From Yersinia nurmii (GTDB lineage Bacteria > Pseudomonadota > Gammaproteobacteria > Enterobacterales > Enterobacteriaceae): a DNA stretch of 64,000 nucleotides. The translations under genes and the position numbers were made by a program. Location of the stretch: contig NZ_CPYD01000004.1 of the NCBI RefSeq assembly GCF_001112925.1, positions 1 through 64,000 of the forward strand. The letters run 5' to 3'. Positions 31,045 through 40,066 of the stretch are shown here, piece by piece (position 1 is the first letter of the stretch; the number at the start of each line of letters is the position of its first letter). The notes under the pieces were generated by a model. It was not told where the DNA came from. It made no database searches and saw only the letters and a list, made by a program, of their open reading frames with translations.

Positions 31045-31686
31045 ATGAATAACCATCCAATGCCCGCAACTGATGCGGCATCAGCCAGTGATATAATCAG
31101 CCGGATTGGTAATCTGACACGTATGCTGCGTGACAGCCTGCGTGAGCTGGGGCTTGATCAGGCGATAGCTCAGGCGGCGGAAGCGATTCCAGATGCACGC
31201 GATCGTCTCGACTATGTGGTTCACATGACGGCACAGGCGGCGGAACGTGCGCTGAACTGTGTTGAGGCGGCTCAACCACGCCAAAACGAGCTGGAGTCAT
31301 CGGCTAAAGCGCTTAAAGTTCGCTGGGATGAATGGTTTGCTAATCCGATCGAATTGTCTGATGCACGTTCACTGGTCACTGATACTCGCGAATATCTGGA
31401 TTTGGTACCGGAACACACCTCTTTCACCAACGCACAGCTGTTGGAGATTATGATGGCGCAGGATTTCCAAGATCTTACCGGTCAGGTGATCAAGCGCATG
31501 ATGGATGTGGTGCAGGAAATTGAGAAACAGTTATTAATGGTGCTGATGGAAAATATTCCGGAACAAACGGCAAAACCTCAACCAGTCAATAGTTTACTTA
31601 ATGGCCCTCAGCTGGATAAAAACGGTGCAGGGGTAATTGCAAACCAGGATCAGGTTGATGATTTGCTGGATAGCCTAGGTTTCTAA
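31045..31686 (+). CDS. cheZ: CheY phosphatase CheZ
   Basis: The 213-residue helical protein has the length of E. coli CheZ (214). The active-site helix is [21 protein letters not shown] with the catalytic Gln in LTGQ, and a C-terminal CheY-binding tail ([13 protein letters not shown]) closes the protein. It dephosphorylates CheY-P. A strong hairpin follows 20 bases past the stop and ends the unit. Confidence 0.97.
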   Translation: MNNHPMPATDAASASDIISRIGNLTRMLRDSLRELGLDQAIAQAAEAIPDARDRLDYVVHMTAQAAERALNCVEAAQPRQNELESSAKALKVRWDEWFANPIELSDARSLVTDTREYLDLVPEHTSFTNAQLLEIMMAQDFQDLTGQVIKRMMDVVQEIEKQLLMVLMENIPEQTAKPQPVNSLLNGPQLDKNGAGVIANQDQVDDLLDSLGF

Positions 31687-31706
31687 GCTGACGGTGAACG
31701 TTTAAA

Positions 31707-31738
31707 TGCAGATGAGGAAATTCTCCTCATCTGCAATT
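31707..31738. terminator. terminator after cheZ
   Basis: A perfect 12-bp stem (TGCAGATGAGGA 31707-31718, TCCTCATCTGCA 31724-31735) with a 5-base loop is followed by ATTTA. It lies between convergent cheZ and the subtilase and may serve both, although the T-run is short. Confidence 0.65.
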
Positions 31739-31805
31739 TACTGCCTGGCAATCATTTTTACTGGTTATCCAACTGAAAAATAGCGCTTCACTCGTTGTCA
31801 CAGAT

Positions 31806-33449
31806 TTATAGTACGTCCCTCACTTCTTCCTGCCAGCATTTGGCTAACAACACTGCATTTTCCGCATTGACTCGTCCGTAGCCGTACCATTTACTGTGGC
31901 CATTTTCACCGTACTTGCCGTTTTCTTGATCTATTTTATCGCAGGAATCACGGATGATATCTCTGACCTCAAGGTAGGTGAGCGATGGATTGACGGACAG
32001 AATCAGGGCGGCCACACCAGCGGCACCAGGGCAGGAACTGGAGGTGCCGCCGAACTTATTGGTGTAATTACCAAAGATATCCCCGGTTAGCGTCATACCA
32101 GTATTATACCCTTCCTGATTACGTACATCGGTGGTCCAGATGCCGGAGGTGAGTGGGGCGGGGTGGAATTGCTCAGGATAGGCGAAATCCCCGCTGGGGA
32201 AGGTACACCACAGCGCTTTGCCATAGTCGCTGTAGGCGCAGCGGGTACTGCGGTCATTACAGGCACCAACGGCTATGACTTTGTCATTGCTGGCGTAACC
32301 GTCATTATCGACCGATTCATTACCGTTGCCTGCGGCAAAGAAAACCACGCATCCTTTCCCGTTACGCCCTTTTTCTACCGCATAGTCAATGGCTAGACGC
32401 GTGAGCGCGGGTAATTCGATTTCTCTATCATGATATTCATCGTCAGGATCAAACCAAATACCGTCAGCGGGACCCCAACTGCAAGAAATGATATCCGCGC
32501 CTTTATCCGCAGCCCAAACAAAAGAGAGAGCTTCCCCCATGGAGCCTAATCCATCGGCCAGACGAATAGGCATCAGATTTGCCGCCGGTGCTACGCCGGA
32601 TGCGCCATACAAACCATCGGCGCAGGCCACGCCGGCGCAGGCGGTTCCATGTCGGTCACTTTTATCCGGCAAAGGATTTTCATTCTCGTAACCAATTTCA
32701 TAGTTATGGGGATGGACGACTTTCCCCGGCCGCATAAATTCAGGGTGCTGGATATCAAAGCCATCATCAATAATGGCAATGGTGATACCCGCGCCGCGAG
32801 TTATTTCGTGGGCGGCTTCAACGTTAGCGCTGGCGTCGACATCCGTTTCTGTCCTGACGGTGGTTTTCTTTAAATGCCATTGATTGGGGTGAATCGCTTT
32901 AGGCATTTTATGGTGAATTAATTCAGGATGACAATTTTCCACTTCTTCACAATTCAGTATGTTCTCGGTGATAGTAAATATATCATCGCCAGTATCTTCT
33001 ATTGCTGAAATAAAATAGGCGTTTTTAAGGAATGAAATTTCATTTTTTATAATAAGATTGTATTTATTGATAATATCTTCACATTGGTTTTTTTTAATAT
33101 CATCCTTGAATTTGATAAAGATATTTTCTGTATAAATGATGGGCTCGGCAGTTTGTTCATTCCTAAAGCCGAAACCGGCAAATCTGACATCCCGATCGGT
33201 GGAAAGCTTTTCTCTCAATTCATTGATAACATTCCCTTCCCCTTCAATCTGAACCACGGTGACGTTTACATTGCTGATATTAAACAATAAATTGTAATGT
33301 AAAGGTTCATCTTTAATGATTTTATCCATTGTGTCGGAAAATTCTTTCCCAGCTTTCATTCTTACAACAAGTAAATCGCTGGATTTAACCAGAGGTAACA
33401 TTTTCCTATGGTTATCTTTAATGTCATAAGTAACGTCAAATCTTTTCAT
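31806..33449 (-). CDS. subtilisin-like serine peptidase (S8) inside the flagellar locus
   Basis: The 547-residue protein has a complete S8 catalytic set: Asp228 in AIIDDGFDIQHPEF, His267 in DRHGTACAGVA, oxyanion Asn375 in FFAAGNGNE and Ser470 in GGTSSSCPGAAGVAAL. Residues 1-190 form an N-terminal region that resembles the propeptide-type domain of bacterial subtilases (ending HPNQWHL). It has no signal peptide and no membrane helix, so it is probably cytoplasmic or leaves by an unusual route. The 5' third is more AT-rich than the catalytic part. It lies opposite to its neighbours, between cheZ and flhB, where E. coli and Salmonella have none. AAGGA precedes the ATG. The physiological substrate is unknown. 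Confidence 0.88.
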   Translation of the reverse strand: MKRFDVTYDIKDNHRKMLPLVKSSDLLVVRMKAGKEFSDTMDKIIKDEPLHYNLLFNISNVNVTVVQIEGEGNVINELREKLSTDRDVRFAGFGFRNEQTAEPIIYTENIFIKFKDDIKKNQCEDIINKYNLIIKNEISFLKNAYFISAIEDTGDDIFTITENILNCEEVENCHPELIHHKMPKAIHPNQWHLKKTTVRTETDVDASANVEAAHEITRGAGITIAIIDDGFDIQHPEFMRPGKVVHPHNYEIGYENENPLPDKSDRHGTACAGVACADGLYGASGVAPAANLMPIRLADGLGSMGEALSFVWAADKGADIISCSWGPADGIWFDPDDEYHDREIELPALTRLAIDYAVEKGRNGKGCVVFFAAGNGNESVDNDGYASNDKVIAVGACNDRSTRCAYSDYGKALWCTFPSGDFAYPEQFHPAPLTSGIWTTDVRNQEGYNTGMTLTGDIFGNYTNKFGGTSSSCPGAAGVAALILSVNPSLTYLEVRDIIRDSCDKIDQENGKYGENGHSKWYGYGRVNAENAVLLAKCWQEEVRDVL

Positions 33450-33474
33450 TTCAAATCCTTTTTGATTGAATTGG

Positions 33475-33501
33475 TTATCGGTTTATTACACTAATAGTGA
33501 A
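33475..33501 (-). promoter_or_regulatory. possible sigma-28 promoter of the subtilase gene
   Basis: On the minus strand ACCGATAA (33475-33482) matches the FliA -10 element at 7 of 8 bases, 26 bases before the subtilase ATG. The -35 (TTCACTAT after an 11-base spacer) matches only 4 of 8. If real, it would tie the peptidase to flagellar class 3 control. Confidence 0.35.
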
Positions 33502-33907
33502 TGTTAGTTATTCTTGGTTAATGGCTCTGATATGGTTAATAATTGCCCACTTCTGTTTGTTTATATCATCTAGAACCTGTCTTTTACATAAACGGTTAGC
33601 TAATTACTATCAGGAGTTTATGCCGGGATATTAATTATCATTAGTTCGGCTAAGCGTTGTTTTTAATAAAGAGAGAGTAATAAAACCGAATGCGGCGTTG
33701 AGTTTTCAACCGCCTATATCTCCCTGCGGCTTAAAAAATATGCATTGAGCAAGGGGAGGCCCGCCGTCTTATCAGAGAAATAACCGCCTAATTGCTGCTT
33801 TGTTCCGTCCATCACCCTGGAAAATTTTTGTCATGCTACCGGCAATTGTTTTTCCTTTAATTTTTTATTCTTAACAGGAACGCCCAAGCTGAACAGGGAC
33901 ACTGACT
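33502..33907. other. intergenic region before flhB
   Basis: These 400 AT-rich bases lie between the divergent subtilase and flhB. A class 2 (FlhDC-dependent) promoter for flhBAE must lie here, but I could not assign FlhDC sites by eye. No ORF is convincing. Confidence 0.5.
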
Positions 33908-35059
33908 GTGGCTGAAGATAGCGATCTGGAAAAGAGCGAGGAACCCACAGCCCATAAGCTGGAGAAGGCTCGCGAAAAAGGCCAGATTCCGCGCTCACGC
34001 GAACTGACCTCGATGCTGATGCTCGGGGCCGGTTTGTCGATCCTATGGGTTTTTGGCGAGTCTATCGGGCGGCAACTGGCGGCGATGATCGCGCAGGGAT
34101 TACAGTTTGACCACAGCGTGATTGGTGATGAAAAGCATATGCTACGACAGATTGGCATGTTGCTGATGCAAACCGTGACGGCGCTGTTACCGGTATTTAT
34201 TGGATTGGTATTGGTCGCGCTGTCGGTTCCTATGTTGCTGGGCGGTATCTCATTTAGCGCCGAATCCTTTAAGTTCGATTTAAAACGCATGAATCCGCTT
34301 TCTGGCTTGAAGCGTATGTTCTCTTCGCAAGTGTTGGCCGAGCTGCTGAAAGCGATTCTTAAAGCCTCGTTAGTCGGCTGGGTCACCGGCATGTTTTTGT
34401 GGCACTACTGGCCTGATATGCTGCGGCTGATAGCGGCTCCGCCCCTTGCCGCACTAGGTGATGCCCTACGTTTGATTTTGTTCTGCGGTTTTATCGTGGT
34501 GTTGGGCTTAACGCCTATGGTGAGTTTTGATGTGTTTTATCAAATTATGAGTCATATCAAAAAGCTCCGCATGACCAAGCAGGAAATACGCGACGAATTC
34601 AAGGATCAGGAAGGGGATCCACACGTTAAAGGACGTATTCGCCAACAGCAGCGCGCGATGGCGCGTCGTCGCATGATGGCCGATGTACCGCAGGCGGATG
34701 TGATTGTGACCAACCCGACGCACTACGCGGTGGCTTTGCAGTATAACGAGAACAAGATGAGTGCGCCGAGAGTGTTAGCCAAAGGCGCAGGAGAAATAGC
34801 ATTACGAATTCGTGAGTTAGGTGCTGAACATCGCATCCCGATGTTAGAGGCGCCGCCGCTGGCTCGTGCTCTGTATCGTCATAGTGAGATCGGTCAGCAT
34901 ATCCCTGCCACCCTGTACGCCGCGGTAGCAGAGGTTCTTGCCTGGGTTTATCAGCTTAAACGCTGGAAGCTGGAAGGTGGGCTGATTCCTAAAAAACCTG
35001 AAAATCTGCCGGTGCCGGATGCACTGGATTTTGCTGGAGAGAGTGAGACTAATGGCTAA
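33908..35059 (+). CDS. flhB: flagellar export switch protein FlhB
   Basis: The 383-residue protein has a charged N-terminus (EEPTAHKLEKAREKGQIPRS), four membrane helices (about 30-205) and a cytoplasmic domain with the self-cleavage site NPTH, Asn at residue 269 as in Salmonella. Cleavage there switches export from rod/hook to filament substrates together with FliK. The start is GTG 33908. It overlaps flhA by eight bases. Confidence 0.96.
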   Translation: MAEDSDLEKSEEPTAHKLEKAREKGQIPRSRELTSMLMLGAGLSILWVFGESIGRQLAAMIAQGLQFDHSVIGDEKHMLRQIGMLLMQTVTALLPVFIGLVLVALSVPMLLGGISFSAESFKFDLKRMNPLSGLKRMFSSQVLAELLKAILKASLVGWVTGMFLWHYWPDMLRLIAAPPLAALGDALRLILFCGFIVVLGLTPMVSFDVFYQIMSHIKKLRMTKQEIRDEFKDQEGDPHVKGRIRQQQRAMARRRMMADVPQADVIVTNPTHYAVALQYNENKMSAPRVLAKGAGEIALRIRELGAEHRIPMLEAPPLARALYRHSEIGQHIPATLYAAVAEVLAWVYQLKRWKLEGGLIPKKPENLPVPDALDFAGESETNG

Positions 35060-37130
35060 CTTGGCCGCCCTGCTTCGTTTACCGGGCAATTTTAAAGACA
35101 CGCAGTGGCAGGTACTTGCCGGTCCAATCCTGATTTTGATGATTTTGTCGATGATGGTTTTACCATTGCCGCCGTTCATTCTGGACCTGCTGTTTACCTT
35201 CAATATTGCGCTGTCCATCATGGTATTGCTGGTTGCGATGTTTACTCAGCGCACGCTGGAGTTTGCCGCTTTCCCAACTATCCTGCTGTTTTCTACCTTA
35301 TTACGCTTATCTCTTAACGTTGCCTCGACCCGAATCATCCTGATGGACGGTCATACCGGTGCAGCTGCGGCGGGGCGGGTGGTAGAAGCTTTCGGCCACT
35401 TCCTGGTGGGCGGTAACTTCGCCATCGGTATCGTCGTATTTATTATTCTGGTGGTGATTAACTTTATGGTTATCACCAAGGGTGCGGGGCGTATTGCCGA
35501 AGTGGGCGCACGTTTTGTACTGGACGGAATGCCCGGTAAGCAGATGGCTATCGATGCCGATCTTAACGCCGGTTTGATTGGCGAAGAAGAAGCAAAAAAA
35601 CGACGTTCTGAAGTCACGCAGGAAGCCGATTTCTACGGCTCAATGGACGGTGCCAGTAAGTTCGTTCGTGGTGATGCCGTAGCCGGTTTGCTTATCATGG
35701 TGATTAACGTAGTCGGCGGTTTATTGGTTGGGGTGATGCAGCATGATATGGCCGTGGGCCACGCGGCTGAAACCTATACCTTGCTAACCATCGGTGACGG
35801 TCTGGTTGCGCAGATTCCGGCCTTGGTTATCTCTACTGCCGCCGGTGTTATCGTAACCCGTGTCAGTACCGATCAGGACGTGGGCCAGCAAATGGTCACC
35901 CAACTGTTCAATAACCCGCGAGTGATGGTGCTGAGCGCCAGCGTGCTGGGGTTACTGGGCATGGTGCCGGGAATGCCGAATTTTGTGTTCCTGTTGTTCA
36001 CCGCGGCTTTACTGGCTTTGGCCTGGCGTTTAAAAGGCAAACAGACCAGTCAGCCTGCAGTGGCAGAACAGCCGGTGGTGCAGGATCAACAGCAAGCTGC
36101 CGAAGCGACTTGGTCAGACGTGCAACTGGAGGATCCGCTGGGCATGGAAGTGGGCTATCGCCTGATCCCTATGGTGGATTTCCAGCAAAACGGCGAATTA
36201 TTGGGGCGTATCCGCAGTATTCGTAAGAAATTTGCGCAGGAAATGGGCTATTTGCCGCCGGTGGTACATATTCGGGATAATCTCGAATTACCGCCTGCCA
36301 GCTACCGTATCCTGATGAAAGGGGTGGAAATCGGCAGCGGCGAAGCCCATCCGGGACGCTGGCTGGCTATTAACCCCGGCAATGCCGTGGGAACATTACC
36401 CGGTGAAGCGACACAGGATCCGGCCTTTGGGCTGGCTGCGGTCTGGATTGAGAGTGCTTTGCGTGAACAGGCACAGATTCAGGGCTTTACCGTGGTTGAG
36501 GCCAGCACCGTGGTGGCGACTCACTTAAACCATTTGATCAGTCAATATGCTAGTGAGTTATTCGGTCGTCAGGAAACGCAGCAGTTACTGGAACGTGTGT
36601 CGCAAGAAATGCCTAAGCTGACGGAAGATTTCATTCCGGGTGTGGTGTCTCTGACCATTTTCCACAAAGTGTTGCAGAATTTGCTGTCCGAGCGAGTGTC
36701 GATTCGCGATATGCGAACCATTATTGAAACGCTGGCGGAACATGCGCCGAACCAAACCGATCCGTACGAGCTGACGGCGGTAGTGCGTGTGGCGCTGGGA
36801 CGCTCGATCGCACAGCAGTGGTTCCCTGGTACCGGAGAAATACAAGTTATCGGCCTGGATGCGGCGTTGGAGCGTTTGTTGTTGCAAGCCTTGCAGGGCG
36901 GCGGTGGTTTGGAGCCGGGGCTGGCGGATCGTTTGCTGGAGCAGTCGAAACAGGCGTTGCAGCGTCAGGAAATGTTGGGCGCACCGCCGGTATTGCTAGT
37001 TAACCATGCGTTGCGTGCGTTGCTGGCTCGCTTCCTGCGTCGCAGTCTGCCGCAAATGGTGGTGCTGTCCAATCTGGAGATTGGCGACAATCGTCAAATT
37101 CGCATGACATCCACCATTGGAGCCGCCTAA
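35052..37130 (+). CDS. flhA: flagellar export gate protein FlhA
   Basis: The 692-residue protein has exactly the E. coli length. It has eight membrane helices in the first 330 residues, with the FHIPEP-family block in the loop RFVLDGMPGKQMAIDADLNAG, and a large cytoplasmic domain that docks chaperone-substrate complexes and forms a nonameric ring. It is the main export gate driven by proton flow. I set the start at 35052 (MANLAALLRL), overlapping the flhB end; the frame is open further up but only inside flhB. Confidence 0.96.
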   Translation: MANLAALLRLPGNFKDTQWQVLAGPILILMILSMMVLPLPPFILDLLFTFNIALSIMVLLVAMFTQRTLEFAAFPTILLFSTLLRLSLNVASTRIILMDGHTGAAAAGRVVEAFGHFLVGGNFAIGIVVFIILVVINFMVITKGAGRIAEVGARFVLDGMPGKQMAIDADLNAGLIGEEEAKKRRSEVTQEADFYGSMDGASKFVRGDAVAGLLIMVINVVGGLLVGVMQHDMAVGHAAETYTLLTIGDGLVAQIPALVISTAAGVIVTRVSTDQDVGQQMVTQLFNNPRVMVLSASVLGLLGMVPGMPNFVFLLFTAALLALAWRLKGKQTSQPAVAEQPVVQDQQQAAEATWSDVQLEDPLGMEVGYRLIPMVDFQQNGELLGRIRSIRKKFAQEMGYLPPVVHIRDNLELPPASYRILMKGVEIGSGEAHPGRWLAINPGNAVGTLPGEATQDPAFGLAAVWIESALREQAQIQGFTVVEASTVVATHLNHLISQYASELFGRQETQQLLERVSQEMPKLTEDFIPGVVSLTIFHKVLQNLLSERVSIRDMRTIIETLAEHAPNQTDPYELTAVVRVALGRSIAQQWFPGTGEIQVIGLDAALERLLLQALQGGGGLEPGLADRLLEQSKQALQRQEMLGAPPVLLVNHALRALLARFLRRSLPQMVVLSNLEIGDNRQIRMTSTIGAA

Positions 37131-37540
37131 TGAAGTTTCATGCTTTGATTTTAGCCGCGTTAGTGTCGGTGTCGTGGGGCGCATATAGTGCTTCCGGCAG
37201 TTGGGTTGCCGATGATATTGGTGTGACACAGACTTTACGCGGCGTGCCGACGTCATCGCCGGTATTGCGCCCGACCACGCCTTATGTCACTGCGGATCAT
37301 CGCATTGTGTCGGTTAGCTGGCGGATACAGTTGCTTTCCGCCGCTCCCAACGGTTTGCAAATGAAGCTTTGTTCTCCCTCTCGCTGTATTGATTTGAACG
37401 GCGGTAGCGGTATCAGCCGTGGTCTGGCGGGGGAGTCTGCAACAAGTCCATTGACTTTTGTCTATATGATTCAAGGGCAGGGGCGAGTGAATCCACCGTT
37501 ACAGGTGATGAGTAATCAGGTGATAGTGAATTATCAATAG
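37130..37540 (+). CDS. flhE: flagellar protein FlhE
   Basis: The 136-residue protein has a signal peptide (MKFHALILAALVSVSWGAYSA) and a small periplasmic domain with two Cys (MKLCSPSRCIDL). FlhE is a periplasmic protein proposed to stop proton leakage through the export apparatus. Its ATG overlaps the flhA stop by one base (TAATG), giving an flhBAE unit. A hairpin follows about 50 bases past its end. Confidence 0.93.
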   Translation: MKFHALILAALVSVSWGAYSASGSWVADDIGVTQTLRGVPTSSPVLRPTTPYVTADHRIVSVSWRIQLLSAAPNGLQMKLCSPSRCIDLNGGSGISRGLAGESATSPLTFVYMIQGQGRVNPPLQVMSNQVIVNYQ

Positions 37541-37587
37541 AATTCCCTTTTTAAGGGAAACAGATTCTGATTGCCCATACCTTTCAA

Positions 37588-37616
37588 TTGAGCCGCTTTT
37601 TAGCGGCTCAAAATTT
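37588..37616 (+). terminator. probable terminator after flhE
   Basis: A perfect 10-bp stem (TTGAGCCGCT 37588-37597, AGCGGCTCAA 37602-37611) with a TTTT loop is followed by AATTT. The T-run is short, so activity is uncertain. Confidence 0.55.
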
Positions 37617-37739
37617 ATGGTATTGATTCTTTTTTATCTGATTCACCTCAGAGTGATAAAAGGTAAATACAACGGGAGCCGACGGTTAAAGCTTCGTCGT
37701 TTGGTTTTTCCTCACTTTCTTACTGTGTCTTCACATCTA

Positions 37740-38040
37740 ATAAGTTAGACGAAAATTACGTTCAGATCAGGTTTCGCAGGCCCAGCAGTTTACGGTCACC
37801 TTATTCACCGTGAAGGCATCTGAGCAGGGGGGCGCGAAAGTGGGGTTCTGCGAACTTCCCTCGCGTACTCTTCTTTCGGCAAGCCAGCGCGAGATTCGCC
37901 TGCTGGCTTTAGCCATCCTATCCTAGCCCAGCGGTGCAAGGCACGCTGACGGCTGTTCCTCTTGGTCTCATCCCTGCTCGCGCCTACTTGCCTTGATTCG
38001 GTTGGGGGAAAGGAGAGGTATTCCCCCATCAAAGATCAAC
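37740..38040. other. GC-rich structured element between flhE and flgN
   Basis: About 250-300 bases are clearly more GC-rich than the AT-rich flanks. They contain several perfect hairpins: AAGCCAGC/GCTGGCTT (37881-37888/37902-37909), GGGGGAA/TTCCCCC (38004-38010/38021-38027) and a short GTTC-TGC-GAAC. A 75-codon minus-strand frame crosses it (37805-38032), rich in Arg and Pro and without a good ribosome site. I take this as a likely dispersed repeat element or structured RNA, not a gene. Confidence 0.4.
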
Positions 38041-38313
38041 CTAAATTTGATCCGACAACCAATTTTTAACTGGCTTTTAATGTTGTCCAGACGAGTTATC
38101 TGACCCCTGCTGCAATAAAAATCCCTATGCGAGAGAGACTCAGATTGGCACGTTACTTAGCGGTACGTGCAAAGGCACGAAAGGAAGAAAGTAAAAGAGA
38201 AATATTAATTTTATGAAGAATAATGGCGTGAAAAACCAGAGGAAATAAGAAAGGAAAAGATTCACCTTTAACGGTGATGCGCTGCGAACGCTACCACCGT
38301 CAGATAATCAGCT
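38041..38313. other. intergenic region, nothing recognised
   Basis: This AT-rich stretch lies downstream of both flhE and flgN. It has a 29-codon basic frame (38130 area) without a ribosome site that I do not accept as a gene, and no clear promoter. Confidence 0.4.
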
Positions 38314-38335
38314 CAAAAATCAACCGCAGGTTGAA
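38314..38335 (-). terminator. terminator after flgN
   Basis: On the minus strand TCAACC/GGTTGA (38329-38334 with 38320-38325, loop TGC) is followed by TTTTT. It starts right after the flgN stop. Confidence 0.7.
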
Positions 38336-38337
38336 GT

Positions 38338-38781
38338 TTAAACGCCGATTTTACGTCCCAGCAGACTAGCGCCGCGGGACTGGCCATCCGGGCCATACAG
38401 AGACTGACCGTGGCGCGTATTCAATACCGCCAGCGCCTCATCATTGTGCGCGATGTGCTGATTCAGCAAAAAACCGTTGTGCAGATTGGTATAACGCATC
38501 TTTTCGGCTTTTTTCAGGATTCGCTCCCAGCGCTCGGCCAGCGTAGGAACTTGCTGATAAGGGGCTTTGATTTTGGCCGCAGTCTCTGCCGCCAGACGGT
38601 TTTGATCCAGATAATCCAGAGTCGCTAATAACGAACTTTTTTGCTCGGTTATCCCTTGCAGAACCACGCCGTGAATTCGCCCGTCGCACAGTAATCGCTG
38701 CTCCTCAGCGATAACCACGGACAGCGTATCTAAACATTCCAGCTGTTGATCCAGATTGGTCTGTAATCTTTCCACCGCCAC
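38338..38781 (-). CDS. flgN: flagellar export chaperone FlgN
   Basis: The 147-residue helical chaperone for the hook-filament junction proteins FlgK and FlgL, both encoded in this window, keeps them unfolded and docks them on FlhA. The family block ITEQKSSLLATLDYLDQNR is clear. The start is probably GTG (38781 or 38775) after AAGGA. It follows flgM by 14 bases on the same strand. Confidence 0.92.
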   Translation of the reverse strand: MAVERLQTNLDQQLECLDTLSVVIAEEQRLLCDGRIHGVVLQGITEQKSSLLATLDYLDQNRLAAETAAKIKAPYQQVPTLAERWERILKKAEKMRYTNLHNGFLLNQHIAHNDEALAVLNTRHGQSLYGPDGQSRGASLLGRKIGV

Positions 38782-38795
38782 TTATCCTTACATAA

Positions 38796-39092
38796 TTAAC
38801 TATTTTTAAGATAATCCGCAGCGTCTTTTAACAGGGCATCGGCAATTTTACCGGTGTCCATGGTCAGTTGGCCGGAGCGAATAGCCTGTTTCAAACTTTC
38901 TACACGTTCTACATTAATATCCTGACTGCCCGGTTGCATCAGCTTGGCCTGCGCGTCGCTGAGTTTAACCTGCGTGCCGCTAACATGCGCTTTAGCCTGA
39001 GTAGACTTACGCATTTGCTGCGCCGCCTCGCTGGTTTCGCGCGGTTGTACCGGGCTGACCGGCAACAGTGGCTGTGTGCGATCGATGCTCAT
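38796..39092 (-). CDS. flgM: anti-sigma-28 factor FlgM
   Basis: The 98-residue protein binds FliA (sigma-28) and is exported through the completed hook, which frees FliA. The C-terminal sigma-binding helices are visible: [28 protein letters not shown]. It starts with MSIDRTQPL as in Salmonella. It has its own consensus sigma-28 promoter upstream, which gives the known feedback loop, and can also be read from flgA. Confidence 0.95.
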   Translation of the reverse strand: MSIDRTQPLLPVSPVQPRETSEAAQQMRKSTQAKAHVSGTQVKLSDAQAKLMQPGSQDINVERVESLKQAIRSGQLTMDTGKIADALLKDAADYLKNS

Positions 39093-39188
39093 GGTGTTAC
39101 TCCCTTCATGGCGGGATTTAGATTAGTGACCCGCAAACTGGTGGCGGGATTTACGCTAATTCACCCGCGAATAACTGCTTGTTAATGG

Positions 39189-39215
39189 TTATCGGCAACG
39201 ATGATAAAAACTTTA
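39189..39215 (-). promoter_or_regulatory. consensus sigma-28 promoter of flgMN
   Basis: On the minus strand TAAAGTTT, 11 bases and GCCGATAA match the FliA consensus at all 16 defined positions. It lies directly after the flgA stop and about 97 bases before flgM. Confidence 0.95.
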
Positions 39216-39219
39216 ATCA

Positions 39220-39879
39220 CTATAACATAATGCGAATAACGCCATCGTCACCCAAGGTGCCACTGACGATTTGACCCGACGCCATACGTACCCGAACGTT
39301 ATCTTGTAGGGCGGCGTTGTTCATCGCTTTGCCTTCGCTATTGATATTAAAGCCTTCTCCCTGCGCGACAACCTGAACCACCTGACCGGCCTTGATCACC
39401 CATGAGCGCCTGAGCATGGCCTTAGTCAGCGGTTGTCCGGCATTAATATGACGCAAACTGATCGTACCCTTAGCAAATCGCGCCTCGTTTAACGCGCCTT
39501 GCGGCAAGGTGTCTAATCGTCCTTCCTGATAAGTCATGTCTTTTTCTGTCAGCTTCTCACCGGCAGAGATCTGGCGACTGGCAACCAGATATTTCCCCGT
39601 GACCTGCACCTGCGTCTGCATAAAACGCCGTTGCTGACCGCAGCGCACCGACAAACTGACGTTACCCCAAGGGCGCGCGTTGGCCGGTAGCGAGATTTCG
39701 GGATTTTCACACTGCGGCCATTGTGCCTGCGGCGTTTTTATTTTCACTTCAACCTGTCGGGTATCCGAGGGGAATTGGTTGTGAAAGAACTGGTCAATCT
39801 GTTCAGCCAGATCCGTTGCCTGCGCGGTTCCTGCACACAGCCACGCCAAGCCCAACCCGATGACACCGCCTGCTTTCAT
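39220..39879 (-). CDS. flgA: P-ring assembly chaperone FlgA
   Basis: The 219-residue periplasmic protein has the same length as in E. coli. It has a signal peptide (MKAGGVIGLGLAWLCAGTAQA) and a C-terminal SAF-type domain (VASRQISAGEKLTEKDM, INAGQPLTKAMLR). It helps FlgI form the P ring. I set the start at 39879 after GGGGAT; the upstream ATG at 39939 would place a charged segment before the signal. It is divergent from flgB. Confidence 0.94.
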   Translation of the reverse strand: MKAGGVIGLGLAWLCAGTAQATDLAEQIDQFFHNQFPSDTRQVEVKIKTPQAQWPQCENPEISLPANARPWGNVSLSVRCGQQRRFMQTQVQVTGKYLVASRQISAGEKLTEKDMTYQEGRLDTLPQGALNEARFAKGTISLRHINAGQPLTKAMLRRSWVIKAGQVVQVVAQGEGFNINSEGKAMNNAALQDNVRVRMASGQIVSGTLGDDGVIRIML

Positions 39880-40066
39880 GGAATCCCCTGACGTCTTGAG
39901 GCCGCTTTTAACGGCCCGATAGATTGACTGCTTCCCCACTAGTGTACCTGTAGCTGAAAAGGGTTAAGGGGATAAATAGCGACGCATTTTGCCCTTATTC
40001 AAACGATAGGCTTTCCCTAACGCCGTTTATGCTGTCGACTCCAAATTCTAACCTCGCGGGGGGGCT
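39880..40066. promoter_or_regulatory. divergent flgA/flgB control region
   Basis: These 187 bases lie between the divergent flgAMN and flgB-L operons. In E. coli and Salmonella an FlhDC-dependent class 2 promoter pair lies here. I could not place FlhDC boxes reliably. Confidence 0.6.

Noticed and set aside
37805-38032. 75-codon minus-strand ORF in the flhE-flgN gap
   Set aside because: It is Arg/Pro-rich, has no clear ribosome site and follows the GC-rich hairpin element; more likely a chance frame in a repeat element than a gene.
38130-38220. 29-codon basic ORF (starts MRERLRLARYLAVRAKAR)
   Set aside because: There is no ribosome site before the ATG and no known relative; probably chance.
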